DNA from: Mycobacterium bourgelatii
GTDB taxonomy: Bacteria; Actinomycetota; Actinomycetes; Mycobacteriales; Mycobacteriaceae
Length of the DNA stretch: 64,000 nt
Direction: 5' to 3'
Assembly (NCBI RefSeq): GCF_010723575.1
Contig: NZ_BLKZ01000001.1
Coordinates: 4,774,001 to 4,838,000, forward strand
Both the position numbers and the translations under genes were made by a program. The notes under the pieces were generated by a model. The model ran no database searches, had not been told where the DNA came from, and was given only the letters and a program-made list of their open reading frames with translations. This document shows positions 56,400-64,000 of the stretch, piece by piece (within the stretch, counting starts at the first letter, position 1; the number at the start of each line of letters is the position of its first letter).

Positions 56400-57796
56400 G
56401 GCAACAGGCCCTTACCGTCGATGGCTTTCTGCACCTGGGCGCTGAGTTCGTCGGCGGTGCGCTCCGGGTCAATCTTTGTGACGGGGCTCAGCGCCCTGGA
56501 CAGCCGCAGCGACACGGCCTGGTAGGCCGGCGTGACCGGGCGCACCGCCGCGTCGGTCAGTTGCCGACGAATGATGTCGTACATCGGGTACTTGGCCTGG
56601 AATTGCGGGTCGGAGTACAGCGACGCCCGAACCGCGGGCAGGCCGCCCTCGATGGAGAGGTACTTCTGGTTTCGCGGGTCGCGCAGGCACCGGATGGCCT
56701 CGAACGCCTCGGCCTGGTGCCGGGTGGTCTTGGCCACCGCCAGGTTCAGCCCGCCCAGCGTCACCCTGGCCGGGTGGCCGGCCAACACCCCGGGATAGGG
56801 CGCGAATCCGAACATCTTCTGGCTGGCTTCGTACGCGATGCGGAACTGTTCGTCCGTGGGCGCGAAGGTGCCGACGTTGTTGACGCTGCCGGCAAGCTCG
56901 GGAATCCGGTTGAGCGGCAAGTACGGCACCCCGCCTTTGACCGCGTTCTCCAACATGGAGGCGAACACATACGGCCAGTTGACCTCCATGGCAGCCCGGC
57001 CTTGTTCGAACGCCAGCCGGGTGGTTCCCTCCTCCGCGCGGCTGATGGACGGGTCGGCTCCGGGCGCGGTGGCAACCGCTCGCAGCACCCGCAGCGCGGC
57101 GACGGTCGCCGCCCGGTGCGCGGGGGTGTCGGTCAAGGTGACCCGCTTGCCGTCGTCGGAAAGCACCTGACCGCCGACGCTGTTCAGTACGGTGTTGAAC
57201 CAGACGACCAGGCCCTCGCCCGGGTTGGCCTGCGCGGCGATCCCGCCCGGCTGGCCGGCGGCATGCAATCTGGCCGCCTCGGCGACCATGGTGGCCCAGT
57301 TGTCCGGCGGCTGGGGAATCAAATCCCGCCGGTACCAGAGCAATTGGGTGTTGGTGATGACGGGAGCGGCATACAGCTTCCCCTTCCACGTCGCCGTCTT
57401 GAGCGGGCCGGGCAGGGTGTCGACGGTAGCGTCGGCGACGGCCAGTCCGGCCGGGTCGTCCGACAGCGGCAACACCCAGCCCGCCTCGGCGAATTCGGCC
57501 GTCCAGACCACGTCGAGGCCCATCACGTCCAGGGTGTCGTCGTTGCCGGTCAGCCGGCGAGCCAGTTGCAACCGCTGCACGTCGGGCGACCGGGGCAGGC
57601 TGATCTGCCGGATGGCGTAGCGGCCGTTGGCCCGTTCGGTGCAACGCTGGGCGATCGCGGTGAATGTCGAGCCGTCCGTGGCCGGGGTATAGACGCTGAT
57701 CACCATCCCGCGGTGGCCGGCTCCGCAGCCCGCCCCCAGGACGGCCGACGCAAGCATCAGCGCGGCCGCGCCCAACCTGCGCACACGACCCAGCAA
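56396..57796 (-). CDS. lpqY: Trehalose-binding lipoprotein LpqY
   Basis: About 466 residues. I take TTG 57794-57796 because GGGAG lies 8 bases before it; GTG 57782-57784 is the alternative. Signal GAAALMLASAVLGAGC with lipobox LGAGC (Cys24). The mature protein has the MalE-type pattern: YTPATDGSTFTAIAQRCTER, LDVMGLDVVWTAEFAEAGWV, LYAAPVITNTQLLWYRRDL, AFEQGRAAMEVNWPYVFASM. It captures trehalose outside the membrane for SugABC. Rv1235 equivalent, and the first gene of the operon. Confidence 0.94.
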   Translation of the reverse strand: MLGRVRRLGAAALMLASAVLGAGCGAGHRGMVISVYTPATDGSTFTAIAQRCTERANGRYAIRQISLPRSPDVQRLQLARRLTGNDDTLDVMGLDVVWTAEFAEAGWVLPLSDDPAGLAVADATVDTLPGPLKTATWKGKLYAAPVITNTQLLWYRRDLIPQPPDNWATMVAEAARLHAAGQPGGIAAQANPGEGLVVWFNTVLNSVGGQVLSDDGKRVTLTDTPAHRAATVAALRVLRAVATAPGADPSISRAEEGTTRLAFEQGRAAMEVNWPYVFASMLENAVKGGVPYLPLNRIPELAGSVNNVGTFAPTDEQFRIAYEASQKMFGFAPYPGVLAGHPARVTLGGLNLAVAKTTRHQAEAFEAIRCLRDPRNQKYLSIEGGLPAVRASLYSDPQFQAKYPMYDIIRRQLTDAAVRPVTPAYQAVSLRLSRALSPVTKIDPERTADELSAQVQKAIDGKGLLP

Positions 57797-57824
57797 CGCA
57801 GCGGCTCCCGTGAGCTTTCCCGCG

Positions 57825-58352
57825 TCAGATCGCCAGGCGCGCCAGCAGATCCCGCGCCTTCTCCGCGTTCTGGGGATCGCAGAGAACGTCATAGCGGCCG
57901 GCGACCAGTTGCATCGTCGAGCTGAAATCCCGGGTGCCCCGCGCCATGGCATAGGGAACCGCGGAGGTGATGAGTCCGAAGAACACCCCGGCAACCAGAC
58001 CGGTAATCAGGGCACCCCACGGGTTGGTACTGAAGAAGCCGAGCAACAAACCGATGAACAGGCCCAGCCACGCTCCGCTGAGCACCCCGCCGCCGAGCAC
58101 CTTCCCCCAGGTCAGCCGGCCTGTGACGCGTTCGACCTGCATGAGGTCGACGCCGACGATGGTCACCTGCTGGACCGGGAACTCCTGGTCGGACAGATAG
58201 TCGACGGCGCGCTGAGCCTCCGCATAAGTGGGGTAGGACCCCACCGGCCAACCCTTGGGTGGGGTAGGCAAACCGGGCACGGCGCGGCGACCCGCCGCGC
58301 GACCTGCGGACGACGCACCGGAACCCTGCCCGGGTTGGAATGGGCTACTCAT
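57825..58352 (-). CDS. General stress protein 17M-like membrane protein (Rv1234-like)
   Basis: 175 residues. A Pro/Gly-rich start is followed by GSYPTYAEAQRAVDYLSDQE and VQQVTIVGVDLMQVERVTGR, the Gsp17M-type domain. Two hydrophobic helices (VLSGAWLGLFIGLLLGFF and ALITGLVAGVFFGLITSAV) come next and a soluble end YDVLCDPQNAEKARDLLARL. It lies 28 bases upstream of lpqY on the same strand, so it probably leads the trehalose operon transcript. Function unknown. Confidence 0.88.
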   Translation of the reverse strand: MSSPFQPGQGSGASSAGRAAGRRAVPGLPTPPKGWPVGSYPTYAEAQRAVDYLSDQEFPVQQVTIVGVDLMQVERVTGRLTWGKVLGGGVLSGAWLGLFIGLLLGFFSTNPWGALITGLVAGVFFGLITSAVPYAMARGTRDFSSTMQLVAGRYDVLCDPQNAEKARDLLARLAI

Positions 58353-58541
58353 CGATCCTCATTCTCCTCTGCCTGGAACATAGTTTCACGTCCAGTCAAG
58401 GCCCAGCACACGTTCGCTCGCTGCGAATCGTCCTCAGCGATCCCGCTACGGCGTATTGCTGCTGGCTAAGGCCGCTCAGGTGGGGCGCGGGCAATCAAAT
58501 CAAGCAGCACTGAGCGGCCGTTCATGAGCTAGGTTGAGATC

Positions 58542-59162
58542 ATGACGGCTCCCCGCGATGACGGCTCGTCCTGGCCACCTCCGTCCGGGGGGGAGCAGGA
58601 TCCGAACGCCACCTGGCTGGCGCCGACCCCACAGCCACCGCAGCCACCGAGCTACCAGTCGGGGCCTACGCCATATCCGCCCAACCCGCCGGGCGGCGGC
58701 TACCCACCTCCACCTAGTTATGGGCAACCCAGCTACGGCCAACCTGGTCAGCAGCCGTACGGCGCACCCACGCCTGACTACCCCGCGGCCCCGTATCCGG
58801 CGGCCCCGCCTCCGCCGCCCTTATATCCGGGCGCCGGCTACCCGCAGTACCCGGGAGGACCTGCGGGCAATCCGTACTACTCCGGGCAGTCGGGCAACAA
58901 CGGCATGGCCGTCGCGTCGCTGGTCACCGCCATCGCCGGCGTGGTGATCGGGCTTCCGCTCGGCTTCTTCTGCTACATCGGGTTCGTGATCCCCGTCGTC
59001 GCGCTGATTCTCGGCGTCATCGCGCTGAATCAGATCAAGCAGTCCCAACAGCCGGGTCGCGGCATGGCCCTGGCGGGCATCTGGACGAGCGCCGTGACGT
59101 TGGGGTTGCTCGCGATCTTTTTCATCATCGGCGTGGCCGCGATCGCGGCGAACAGTCGCTGA
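58542..59162 (+). CDS. Proline-rich DUF4190 membrane protein (Rv1233c-like)
   Basis: 206 residues. The first about 120 are Pro/Tyr/Gly-rich and cytoplasmic (PPPPSYGQPSYGQPGQQPYG), followed by two membrane helices (AVASLVTAIAGVVIGLPLGF, and VTLGLLAIFFIIGVAAIA) around the conserved loop LILGVIALNQIKQSQQPGRG, the DUF4190 signature. Function unknown. Divergent from the Rv1234-like gene. Confidence 0.87.
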   Translation: MTAPRDDGSSWPPPSGGEQDPNATWLAPTPQPPQPPSYQSGPTPYPPNPPGGGYPPPPSYGQPSYGQPGQQPYGAPTPDYPAAPYPAAPPPPPLYPGAGYPQYPGGPAGNPYYSGQSGNNGMAVASLVTAIAGVVIGLPLGFFCYIGFVIPVVALILGVIALNQIKQSQQPGRGMALAGIWTSAVTLGLLAIFFIIGVAAIAANSR

Positions 59163-59238
59163 CGAACGGTTCCTCTGGGCGGCGGTTAGGACGGGCTTGG
59201 CAAGCTAAGTCCGGGCGGCGCTCCTACGCTGAATAACC

Positions 59239-60546
59239 ATGGCATCGGTTAACAGGGTGTACGTCGCGCGGCTCTCGCGAATGATGGTGCTGGGCCCCTA
59301 TGGCGAATCCTTCGGCCGCGTCCGCGATGTCGTGATCAGTATCAGCATTGTTCGACAGCAGCCGCGCGTGTTGGGGTTGGTGGTCGATCTTGCGACCCGT
59401 CGCAGCATCTTCATCCCGATCCTGCGGGTCACGGCCATCGAGCCCCAGGCGGTGACCCTCAACACCGGCAAGGTCTCACTGCGCCACTTCGAGCAGCGCC
59501 CGGGCGAGGTGCTGGCGCTGGGCCAAGTGCTCGATACCCCGGTGCGGGTCACCGACCCCGAACTCCCGGAACTGGCGAACGTCGACCTGGTCATCACCGA
59601 CCTGGGCATCGAGCAGACCCGAACCCGCGATTGGGTGGTGACCCGCGTCGCCGTGCGCAGCCAGCGCCGCCTGGGGCGGCGCGGCCCGGTGCATGTCGTC
59701 GACTGGCATCACGTGCAGGGGTTGACCCCGTCGGCCTTGGCGATGCCGGGTCAAGACGTGGCGCAGCTGCTGCATCAGTTCGAGGGGCGGCGTGCGGTCG
59801 ACGTCGCCGACGTCATCCGCGGGCTGCCGTCGAAACGCCGCTACGAGGTCTTCCAGGCGCTCGACGACGAACGCCTCGCCGACATCCTGCAGGAGCTTCC
59901 CGAGAAGGACCAGGCGGAGGCGCTGTCGCAACTGGGCACCGAACGGGCCGCCGACGTGCTGGAAGAGATGGATCCCGACGACGCCGCCGACCTGTTGGGG
60001 GCGATGAGTCCCACCGACGCCGAAATGCTGCTGACCGAAATGGATCCGGACGAATCCGACCCGGTGCGACGGCTGCTGAAACACTCCCCCGACACCGCGG
60101 GTGGGTTGATGACGTCCGAGCCGGTGGTCATGACGCCGGACACGTCCGTCGCCGAAGCGCTGGCCCGGATGCGCGATCCCGATCTGACCCCAGCGCTGTC
60201 GTCGATGGCTTTCGTGGCGCGTCCGCCGACGGACACGCCGACCGGACGCTACCTGGGTTGCGTACCGCTGCAGCGACTCCTGCGCGAGCCCCCCGGCGAA
60301 CTGGTCGGCGCCTTGGTCGATACCGATCTGTTCAGCTTGGACCCGGAGACTCCGCTGCAGGCCGTCACCCGCTACTTCGCCGCATACAACCTGGTGTGCG
60401 GGCCGGTCGTGGACGCCGAACAACACCTCGTGGGCGCGGTCACGGTGGACGACCTGCTCGATCACCTGTTGCCCCATGATTGGCGAGTGGACGTACAGCA
60501 ACTCGACCCCGCGGGCAGGCCCGCGAGATCCGGAGGTTCGCTGTGA
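59239..60546 (+). CDS. PRC-barrel / MgtE-N / CBS domain protein (Rv1232c-like)
   Basis: 435 residues from ATG 59239. The N-terminal PRC-barrel-like part reads MMVLGPYGESFGRVRDVVIS. The MgtE-N superhelix occupies the middle (HQFEGRRAVDVADVIRGLPS, RLADILQELPEKDQAEALSQ, MDPDDAADLLGAMSPTDAEM), and two CBS motifs come after GGLMTSEPVVMTPDTSVAEA. There are no membrane helices, so it is not a complete MgtE channel. A Mg2+-sensing or regulatory role is likely. Its TGA overlaps the next GTG (60543). Confidence 0.9.
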   Translation: MASVNRVYVARLSRMMVLGPYGESFGRVRDVVISISIVRQQPRVLGLVVDLATRRSIFIPILRVTAIEPQAVTLNTGKVSLRHFEQRPGEVLALGQVLDTPVRVTDPELPELANVDLVITDLGIEQTRTRDWVVTRVAVRSQRRLGRRGPVHVVDWHHVQGLTPSALAMPGQDVAQLLHQFEGRRAVDVADVIRGLPSKRRYEVFQALDDERLADILQELPEKDQAEALSQLGTERAADVLEEMDPDDAADLLGAMSPTDAEMLLTEMDPDESDPVRRLLKHSPDTAGGLMTSEPVVMTPDTSVAEALARMRDPDLTPALSSMAFVARPPTDTPTGRYLGCVPLQRLLREPPGELVGALVDTDLFSLDPETPLQAVTRYFAAYNLVCGPVVDAEQHLVGAVTVDDLLDHLLPHDWRVDVQQLDPAGRPARSGGSL

Positions 60547-61082
60547 CCAAGGCGCCGCAGCGGGGCCTCTACACCCCGCGCACCTCGCGCAAGTTCACCC
60601 CGCACTTCGACGCCGATGCGGTGGGTCGGACGACCGAGGCCATCGCGCGGTTCTTCGGCACCGGCCGATACCTGCTGGTGCAGACAATCTTTGTGACGGT
60701 GTGGATCTTGCTGAACGTGTTCGCGGCCAGCCTGCGCTGGGACCCGTATCCGTTCATTCTGCTCAATCTGGCTTTTTCCACGCAGGCCTCCTACGCCGCG
60801 CCGCTGATTCTGCTGGCACAGAACCGTCAGGAAAACCGCGACCGCGTTGCGCTGGAAGATGATCGGCAACGGGCCGCACAGACCAAGGCCGATACCGAGT
60901 ATCTGGCGCGTGAGCTGGCGGCGCTGCGCCTGGCCATCGGCGAGGTGACCACCCGTGACTACCTGCGGCACGAGCTGGACAGCCTGCGGGCCTTGCTGGC
61001 AGAGCTGCAGCCCGCCGAATCTGACGATGCGCCAACGCGGGTGGCCGACGAGATCACACGGCGTGCTAAGAAATCGGGCTGA
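60543..61082 (+). CDS. DUF1003 membrane protein (Rv1231c-like)
   Basis: 179 residues from GTG 60543, overlapping the preceding stop. The DUF1003 core has ARFFGTGRYLLVQTIFVTVW, LNVFAASLRWDPYPFILLNL and FSTQASYAAPLILLAQNRQE, with two membrane helices, followed by a charged coiled-coil-like tail (DRQRAAQTKADTEYLARELA). Translational coupling with the MgtE-N/CBS gene suggests a shared role. Confidence 0.88.
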   Translation: MTKAPQRGLYTPRTSRKFTPHFDADAVGRTTEAIARFFGTGRYLLVQTIFVTVWILLNVFAASLRWDPYPFILLNLAFSTQASYAAPLILLAQNRQENRDRVALEDDRQRAAQTKADTEYLARELAALRLAIGEVTTRDYLRHELDSLRALLAELQPAESDDAPTRVADEITRRAKKSG

Positions 61083-61202
61083 GAAAGAGTCTGACCATTG
61101 CGCAACTCCCGTTACGAGAGTTATGTATGGTGATCTAGTTCACGAAGCTAAGAAGCGTTGTAGTTCCGACCAAACAACCGACGAAGCAACTAGGACGGCC
61201 AG

Positions 61203-62678
61203 GTGCGCATAGGGGGTCGCTGGGGTGCCCGCCCGGCCGCTGCGGCGGTACGGCAAGGCACAACCCGCGTTACGCGATCGCCTGCATTCGGCGTTGCGGT
61301 CATTACTCCGTTGGTCTTCGCTGGTGCCGTTGCCGGTGCCGCACCCAGTTTGCACCCGAGGCTTCCGGCAGCGGCGAAGACGGCGATCTCCAACGCGGCT
61401 GCCGTTGCCACGGGAAGTGTTCCGGCCCCGCGCATCGACATGAGCGGACCGACCGTCGTCTCGATCGCGCGTCCGCCCACCAGCTTCCATGTCGCGGTCG
61501 CCGCAAGTTCTGCACCACCCCCGCCAAGGATCGTGAATTCGCCTGGTGCGCTGGGTATTCCGATCATGGCCCTGTCCGCGTATCGCAATGCCGAGCAGAA
61601 GATGGCCGGTGCGGCGCCAGAGTGCGGTGTCAGCTGGAACCTGCTCGCCGGCATCGGGCGCATCGAGTCGATGCACGCCAATGGCGGCGCCACCGACTCC
61701 CGCGGCACCGCCATCAACCCGATCTACGGTCCTGCGCTGGACGGCTCGCTGCCCGGCAACGAGGTCATCGTGCAAAGCAACGTCGGCAACACGGTCACCT
61801 ACGCCCGTGCGCTGGGGCCGATGCAGTTCCTGCCCGGCACCTGGGCGCGGTACGCCGCCGACGGCGACGGCGACGGGGTGCCCGACCCGCAGAACTTGTT
61901 CGACTCCACGTTGGCCGCCGCCCAGTATCTGTGCAGCGGCGGACTGAACCTGCGGGATCCGAGCCAGGTCATGGCCGCGATCCTGCGTTACAACAACTCG
62001 ATGTCGTACGCCCAGAACGTGCTGGGCTGGGCCGCGGCGTACGCGACGGGCGTGGTGCCGGTGGACTTGCCGCCGATCACCGGGCCGCCACCGCCGATCG
62101 GCGACGCACACCTCGAACATGGCGAGGGAGAGGGGCTGGGCCCGAATCTGCCGTTCGCCGTCAAAGGCCCCGGCGCCAACTACGATCCGTTCGCCGAACG
62201 CATGCCGTTGATCGAGTTCGGGCCGCCCGACACGGCGAATATGGCGCAGTGGCCGTGGATGCAGCAGGCGCCGCCATGGATGCAGCAGGTGCCGCCGTGG
62301 ATGCAGCAACCCCCGTGGATGCAGCAGACGCCGACTCCGCAGCCCGTGACGCCGCAGCCCGGTTGCACATTGATCTGCATCCGCTCGCAGACTCCTGCGG
62401 AGGCGCCGGCGGCGGGGCCGGGCGCCCCGCCGGTACCCAACGGCGGCATCGTGATCGCGCCGCCGCCTCCGAACGTTGCGCCGCCGCTCCCGGACCCGTT
62501 CGCGCCGCCCCCGTTGGCCCCGGCTCCTCCCGCGCCGCCACCTGCGGCCAACCCGCTGGCGCCACCGCCTGCACCGCCGGCCCCAGCGGCACCGCCGAAC
62601 CCGGCGAACCCGGCCCCGCGGGCGCCGGCGCCGGTCCCGCCCGCGCCGGGCGAGCCGGCACTTGCTCCGGTGAGCTGA
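61203..62678 (+). CDS. Lytic murein transglycosylase with Pro-rich tail (Rv1230c-like)
   Basis: 491 residues from GTG 61203. A signal-like helix (AFGVAVITPLVFAGAVAGAA) is followed by an MltB/SLT-type catalytic domain with NLLAGIGRIESMHANGG (catalytic Glu) and ARALGPMQFLPGTWARYAAD, then DGDGVPDPQNLFDSTLAAAQ. The C-terminal part has repeats of PPWMQQ and a long Pro/Ala-rich tail. Secreted or membrane-anchored, cleaves peptidoglycan glycan strands. Starts 120 bases after the DUF1003 gene. Confidence 0.9.
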   Translation: MRIGGRWGARPAAAAVRQGTTRVTRSPAFGVAVITPLVFAGAVAGAAPSLHPRLPAAAKTAISNAAAVATGSVPAPRIDMSGPTVVSIARPPTSFHVAVAASSAPPPPRIVNSPGALGIPIMALSAYRNAEQKMAGAAPECGVSWNLLAGIGRIESMHANGGATDSRGTAINPIYGPALDGSLPGNEVIVQSNVGNTVTYARALGPMQFLPGTWARYAADGDGDGVPDPQNLFDSTLAAAQYLCSGGLNLRDPSQVMAAILRYNNSMSYAQNVLGWAAAYATGVVPVDLPPITGPPPPIGDAHLEHGEGEGLGPNLPFAVKGPGANYDPFAERMPLIEFGPPDTANMAQWPWMQQAPPWMQQVPPWMQQPPWMQQTPTPQPVTPQPGCTLICIRSQTPAEAPAAGPGAPPVPNGGIVIAPPPPNVAPPLPDPFAPPPLAPAPPAPPPAANPLAPPPAPPAPAAPPNPANPAPRAPAPVPPAPGEPALAPVS

Positions 62679-62726
62679 CCAACCGGACGCCTGCTCTCCG
62701 AGCCGAGCCGCCTACACTCGGCGGTG

Positions 62727-63881
62727 ATGTCTGGAACCCACAGTGACGCCGCAGCTGACCTTCCCAACGCCATTCGCAGCGCGTTGGCCAAGGTGATTGA
62801 CCCCGAACTACGGCGTCCGATCACCGAACTCGGGATGGTCAAGAGCATTGACGTCGCGCCCGGCGGGGACGTGCACGTCGAGATCTACCTGACCACCGCC
62901 GCCTGTCCGAAGAAGGCTGAGATCAGCGAGCGTGTCACCCAGGCGGTCGCCGATGTGCCCGGTACCGGCGCGGTAAGAGTCAGCCTCGACGTGATGAGCG
63001 ACGAGCAGCGCACGGAGCTGCGCAAGCAGCTCCGCGGAGATGCCGCCGAACCCGTGATCCCGTTTGCCCAGCCCAATTCGCTGACCCGGGTGTATGCGGT
63101 CGCTTCCGGCAAAGGCGGGGTGGGCAAGTCGACGGTCACGGTCAACCTGGCCGCGGCGATGGCCGCCCGCGGCTTGGCCGTCGGCGTGCTGGACGCCGAC
63201 ATCCACGGCCACTCGATCCCGCGGATGATGGGCACCACCGACCGACCGACCCAGGTCGAGTCGATGATCCTGCCACCCGTCGCCCATGACGTGAAGGTCA
63301 TCTCGATCGCGCAGTTCACCGAGGGCAACGCGCCGGTGGTCTGGCGCGGGCCGATGCTGCACCGCGCCCTGCAACAGTTCCTGGCCGACGTCTACTGGGG
63401 AGACCTGGACGTCTTGTTGCTCGACCTGCCACCGGGCACCGGCGACGTCGCCATTTCGCTGGCCCAGCTACTGCCCAACGCCGAGATCCTGGTGGTGACC
63501 ACCCCGCAGGCGGCCGCCGCCGAGGTGGCCGAGCGAGCCGGCAGCATCGCGATCCAGACCCGCCAGCGCATCGCCGGCGTCGTGGAGAACATGTCCGGCC
63601 TCACGCTGCCCGATGGCACCACGCTGCAGGTCTTCGGCGAGGGCGGCGGCAAGCAGGTCGCCGAGCGGCTAACCCGCGCGGTGGGCGCCGAGGTGCCGTT
63701 GTTGGGTCAGATACCGCTGGATCCCGCCCTGGTGGCCGCGGGTGACGCGGGGGTACCGCAGGTGTTGAGCGCGCCGGACTCGCCGGTGGGCAAAGAACTG
63801 CGCCGCATCGCCGACGCGTTGTCGTCGCGGCGCCGGGGCTTGGCGGGCATGTCGCTGGGGCTGGACCCGACGCGGCACTGA
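62727..63881 (+). CDS. mrp: Mrp/NBP35-family iron-sulfur carrier ATPase
   Basis: 384 residues from ATG 62727; a GTG directly before it adds one residue. An N-terminal MIP18/DUF59 domain (AIRSALAKVIDPELRRPITE, LTTAACPKKAEISERVTQAV) is followed by the P-loop domain AVASGKGGVGKSTVTVNLAA, VLDADIHGHSIPRMMG, LLLDLPPGTGDVAISLAQLL and TTPQAAAAEVAERAGSI. The CxxC cluster site of many homologues is absent after VENMSG, as in mycobacterial relatives I recall. Role in Fe-S cluster delivery. Rv1229c equivalent. Confidence 0.94.
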   Translation: MSGTHSDAAADLPNAIRSALAKVIDPELRRPITELGMVKSIDVAPGGDVHVEIYLTTAACPKKAEISERVTQAVADVPGTGAVRVSLDVMSDEQRTELRKQLRGDAAEPVIPFAQPNSLTRVYAVASGKGGVGKSTVTVNLAAAMAARGLAVGVLDADIHGHSIPRMMGTTDRPTQVESMILPPVAHDVKVISIAQFTEGNAPVVWRGPMLHRALQQFLADVYWGDLDVLLLDLPPGTGDVAISLAQLLPNAEILVVTTPQAAAAEVAERAGSIAIQTRQRIAGVVENMSGLTLPDGTTLQVFGEGGGKQVAERLTRAVGAEVPLLGQIPLDPALVAAGDAGVPQVLSAPDSPVGKELRRIADALSSRRRGLAGMSLGLDPTRH

Positions 63882-63909
63882 TCCGCCCGTGACGTGACCG
63901 GGGGTTGCG

Positions 63910-64000
63910 TCAGGTCGCGTCGGTGTCGAACGGAACGCGCGGCGCCTGGTCAGCGTCGGTGGCATCGTCGGCGTCGGCTCGGGCCGCTCGGCTGGTCGGC
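63910..64000 (-). CDS. tatB: Twin-arginine translocase subunit TatB, C-terminal end (start beyond window)
   Basis: Thirty codons on the minus strand end RVPFDTDAT with TGA at 63910-63912. This is the same closing text as M. tuberculosis TatB (PIPFDSDAT as I recall), after an acidic Ala/Asp-rich stretch (RADADDATDADQ). TatB guides folded twin-arginine substrates to the TatC pore. Convergent with mrp at 28 bases. In M. tuberculosis four genes, including lpqX, lie between them. Confidence 0.72.
   Translation of the reverse strand, partial: PTSRAARADADDATDADQAPRVPFDTDAT

Overview
The window comes from a slow-growing, non-tuberculous Mycobacterium. The evidence is high GC, PE/PGRS-type glycine-rich coding, IS1380, IS21 and IS3 family insertion sequences, and a backbone that follows, in reverse, the M. 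tuberculosis order tatB-mrp-Rv1230c-Rv1231c-Rv1232c-Rv1233c-Rv1234-lpqY-sugABC-corA-mdh-lpqZ-SDR-kgd-Rv1249c-Rv1250-Rv1251c-lprE-deaD. H37Rv names and gene order are recalled from memory and were not searched.

Backbone, right side (30.7-64 kb). lprE, a large nuclease-helicase, an MFS exporter, kgd (2-oxoglutarate metabolism), two tandem SDR oxidoreductases, lpqZ, a malic enzyme, mdh, corA, a LuxR/LAL-type regulator, the trehalose-recycling ABC transporter lpqY-sugABC with a SUFU-domain gene coupled behind it, small membrane and stress genes, an MgtE-N/CBS protein, a lytic transglycosylase, mrp, and the 3' end of tatB. The left edge carries the 5' part of deaD. Relative to M. tuberculosis, the malic enzyme, the second SDR and the LuxR gene are additions.

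Island (about 1.24-30.7 kb, between deaD and lprE). This accessory block is packed with IS remnants of the IS30, IS21, IS256, IS3 and IS1380 families. Its left part holds a nucleotide-sugar cassette: glucose-1-phosphate cytidylyltransferase, a 3,5-epimerase, an NDP-sugar epimerase/reductase, one intact methyltransferase and one broken one. Next come three long genes that share an almost identical 1.1-1.2 kb 3' cassette (TPR plus a glycosyltransferase-like C-terminus) joined to three different N-terminal enzymes: a GT2 glycosyltransferase, a 2-oxoglutarate/Fe(II) dioxygenase, and a second GT2. A fourth, scrambled copy lies further on. A stand-alone 2OG/Fe(II) dioxygenase with a PqqD-like C-terminal domain follows. 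The block ends at a PE protein whose tail, after a PGRS stretch, has about 280 collagen-type Gly-X-Y triplets rich in GPT, GDT and GAT. The right part of the island holds two ParA/ribbon-helix-helix pairs, one of them split by an IS1380-type insertion with a 4-bp target duplication.

Working hypothesis (inference): the left two thirds of the island is a surface-protein modification locus. The sugar cassette would make an unusual (methylated or deoxy) NDP-sugar, the modular TPR-glycosyltransferase/hydroxylase enzymes would hydroxylate and glycosylate the Thr/Pro-rich collagen-like tail, and the PE domain would direct export by a type VII system. The exosporium collagen BclA of Bacillus, with glycosylated GPT repeats, is the closest familiar parallel. 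Several parts carry frameshifts or deletions, so the locus may be decaying or switching.
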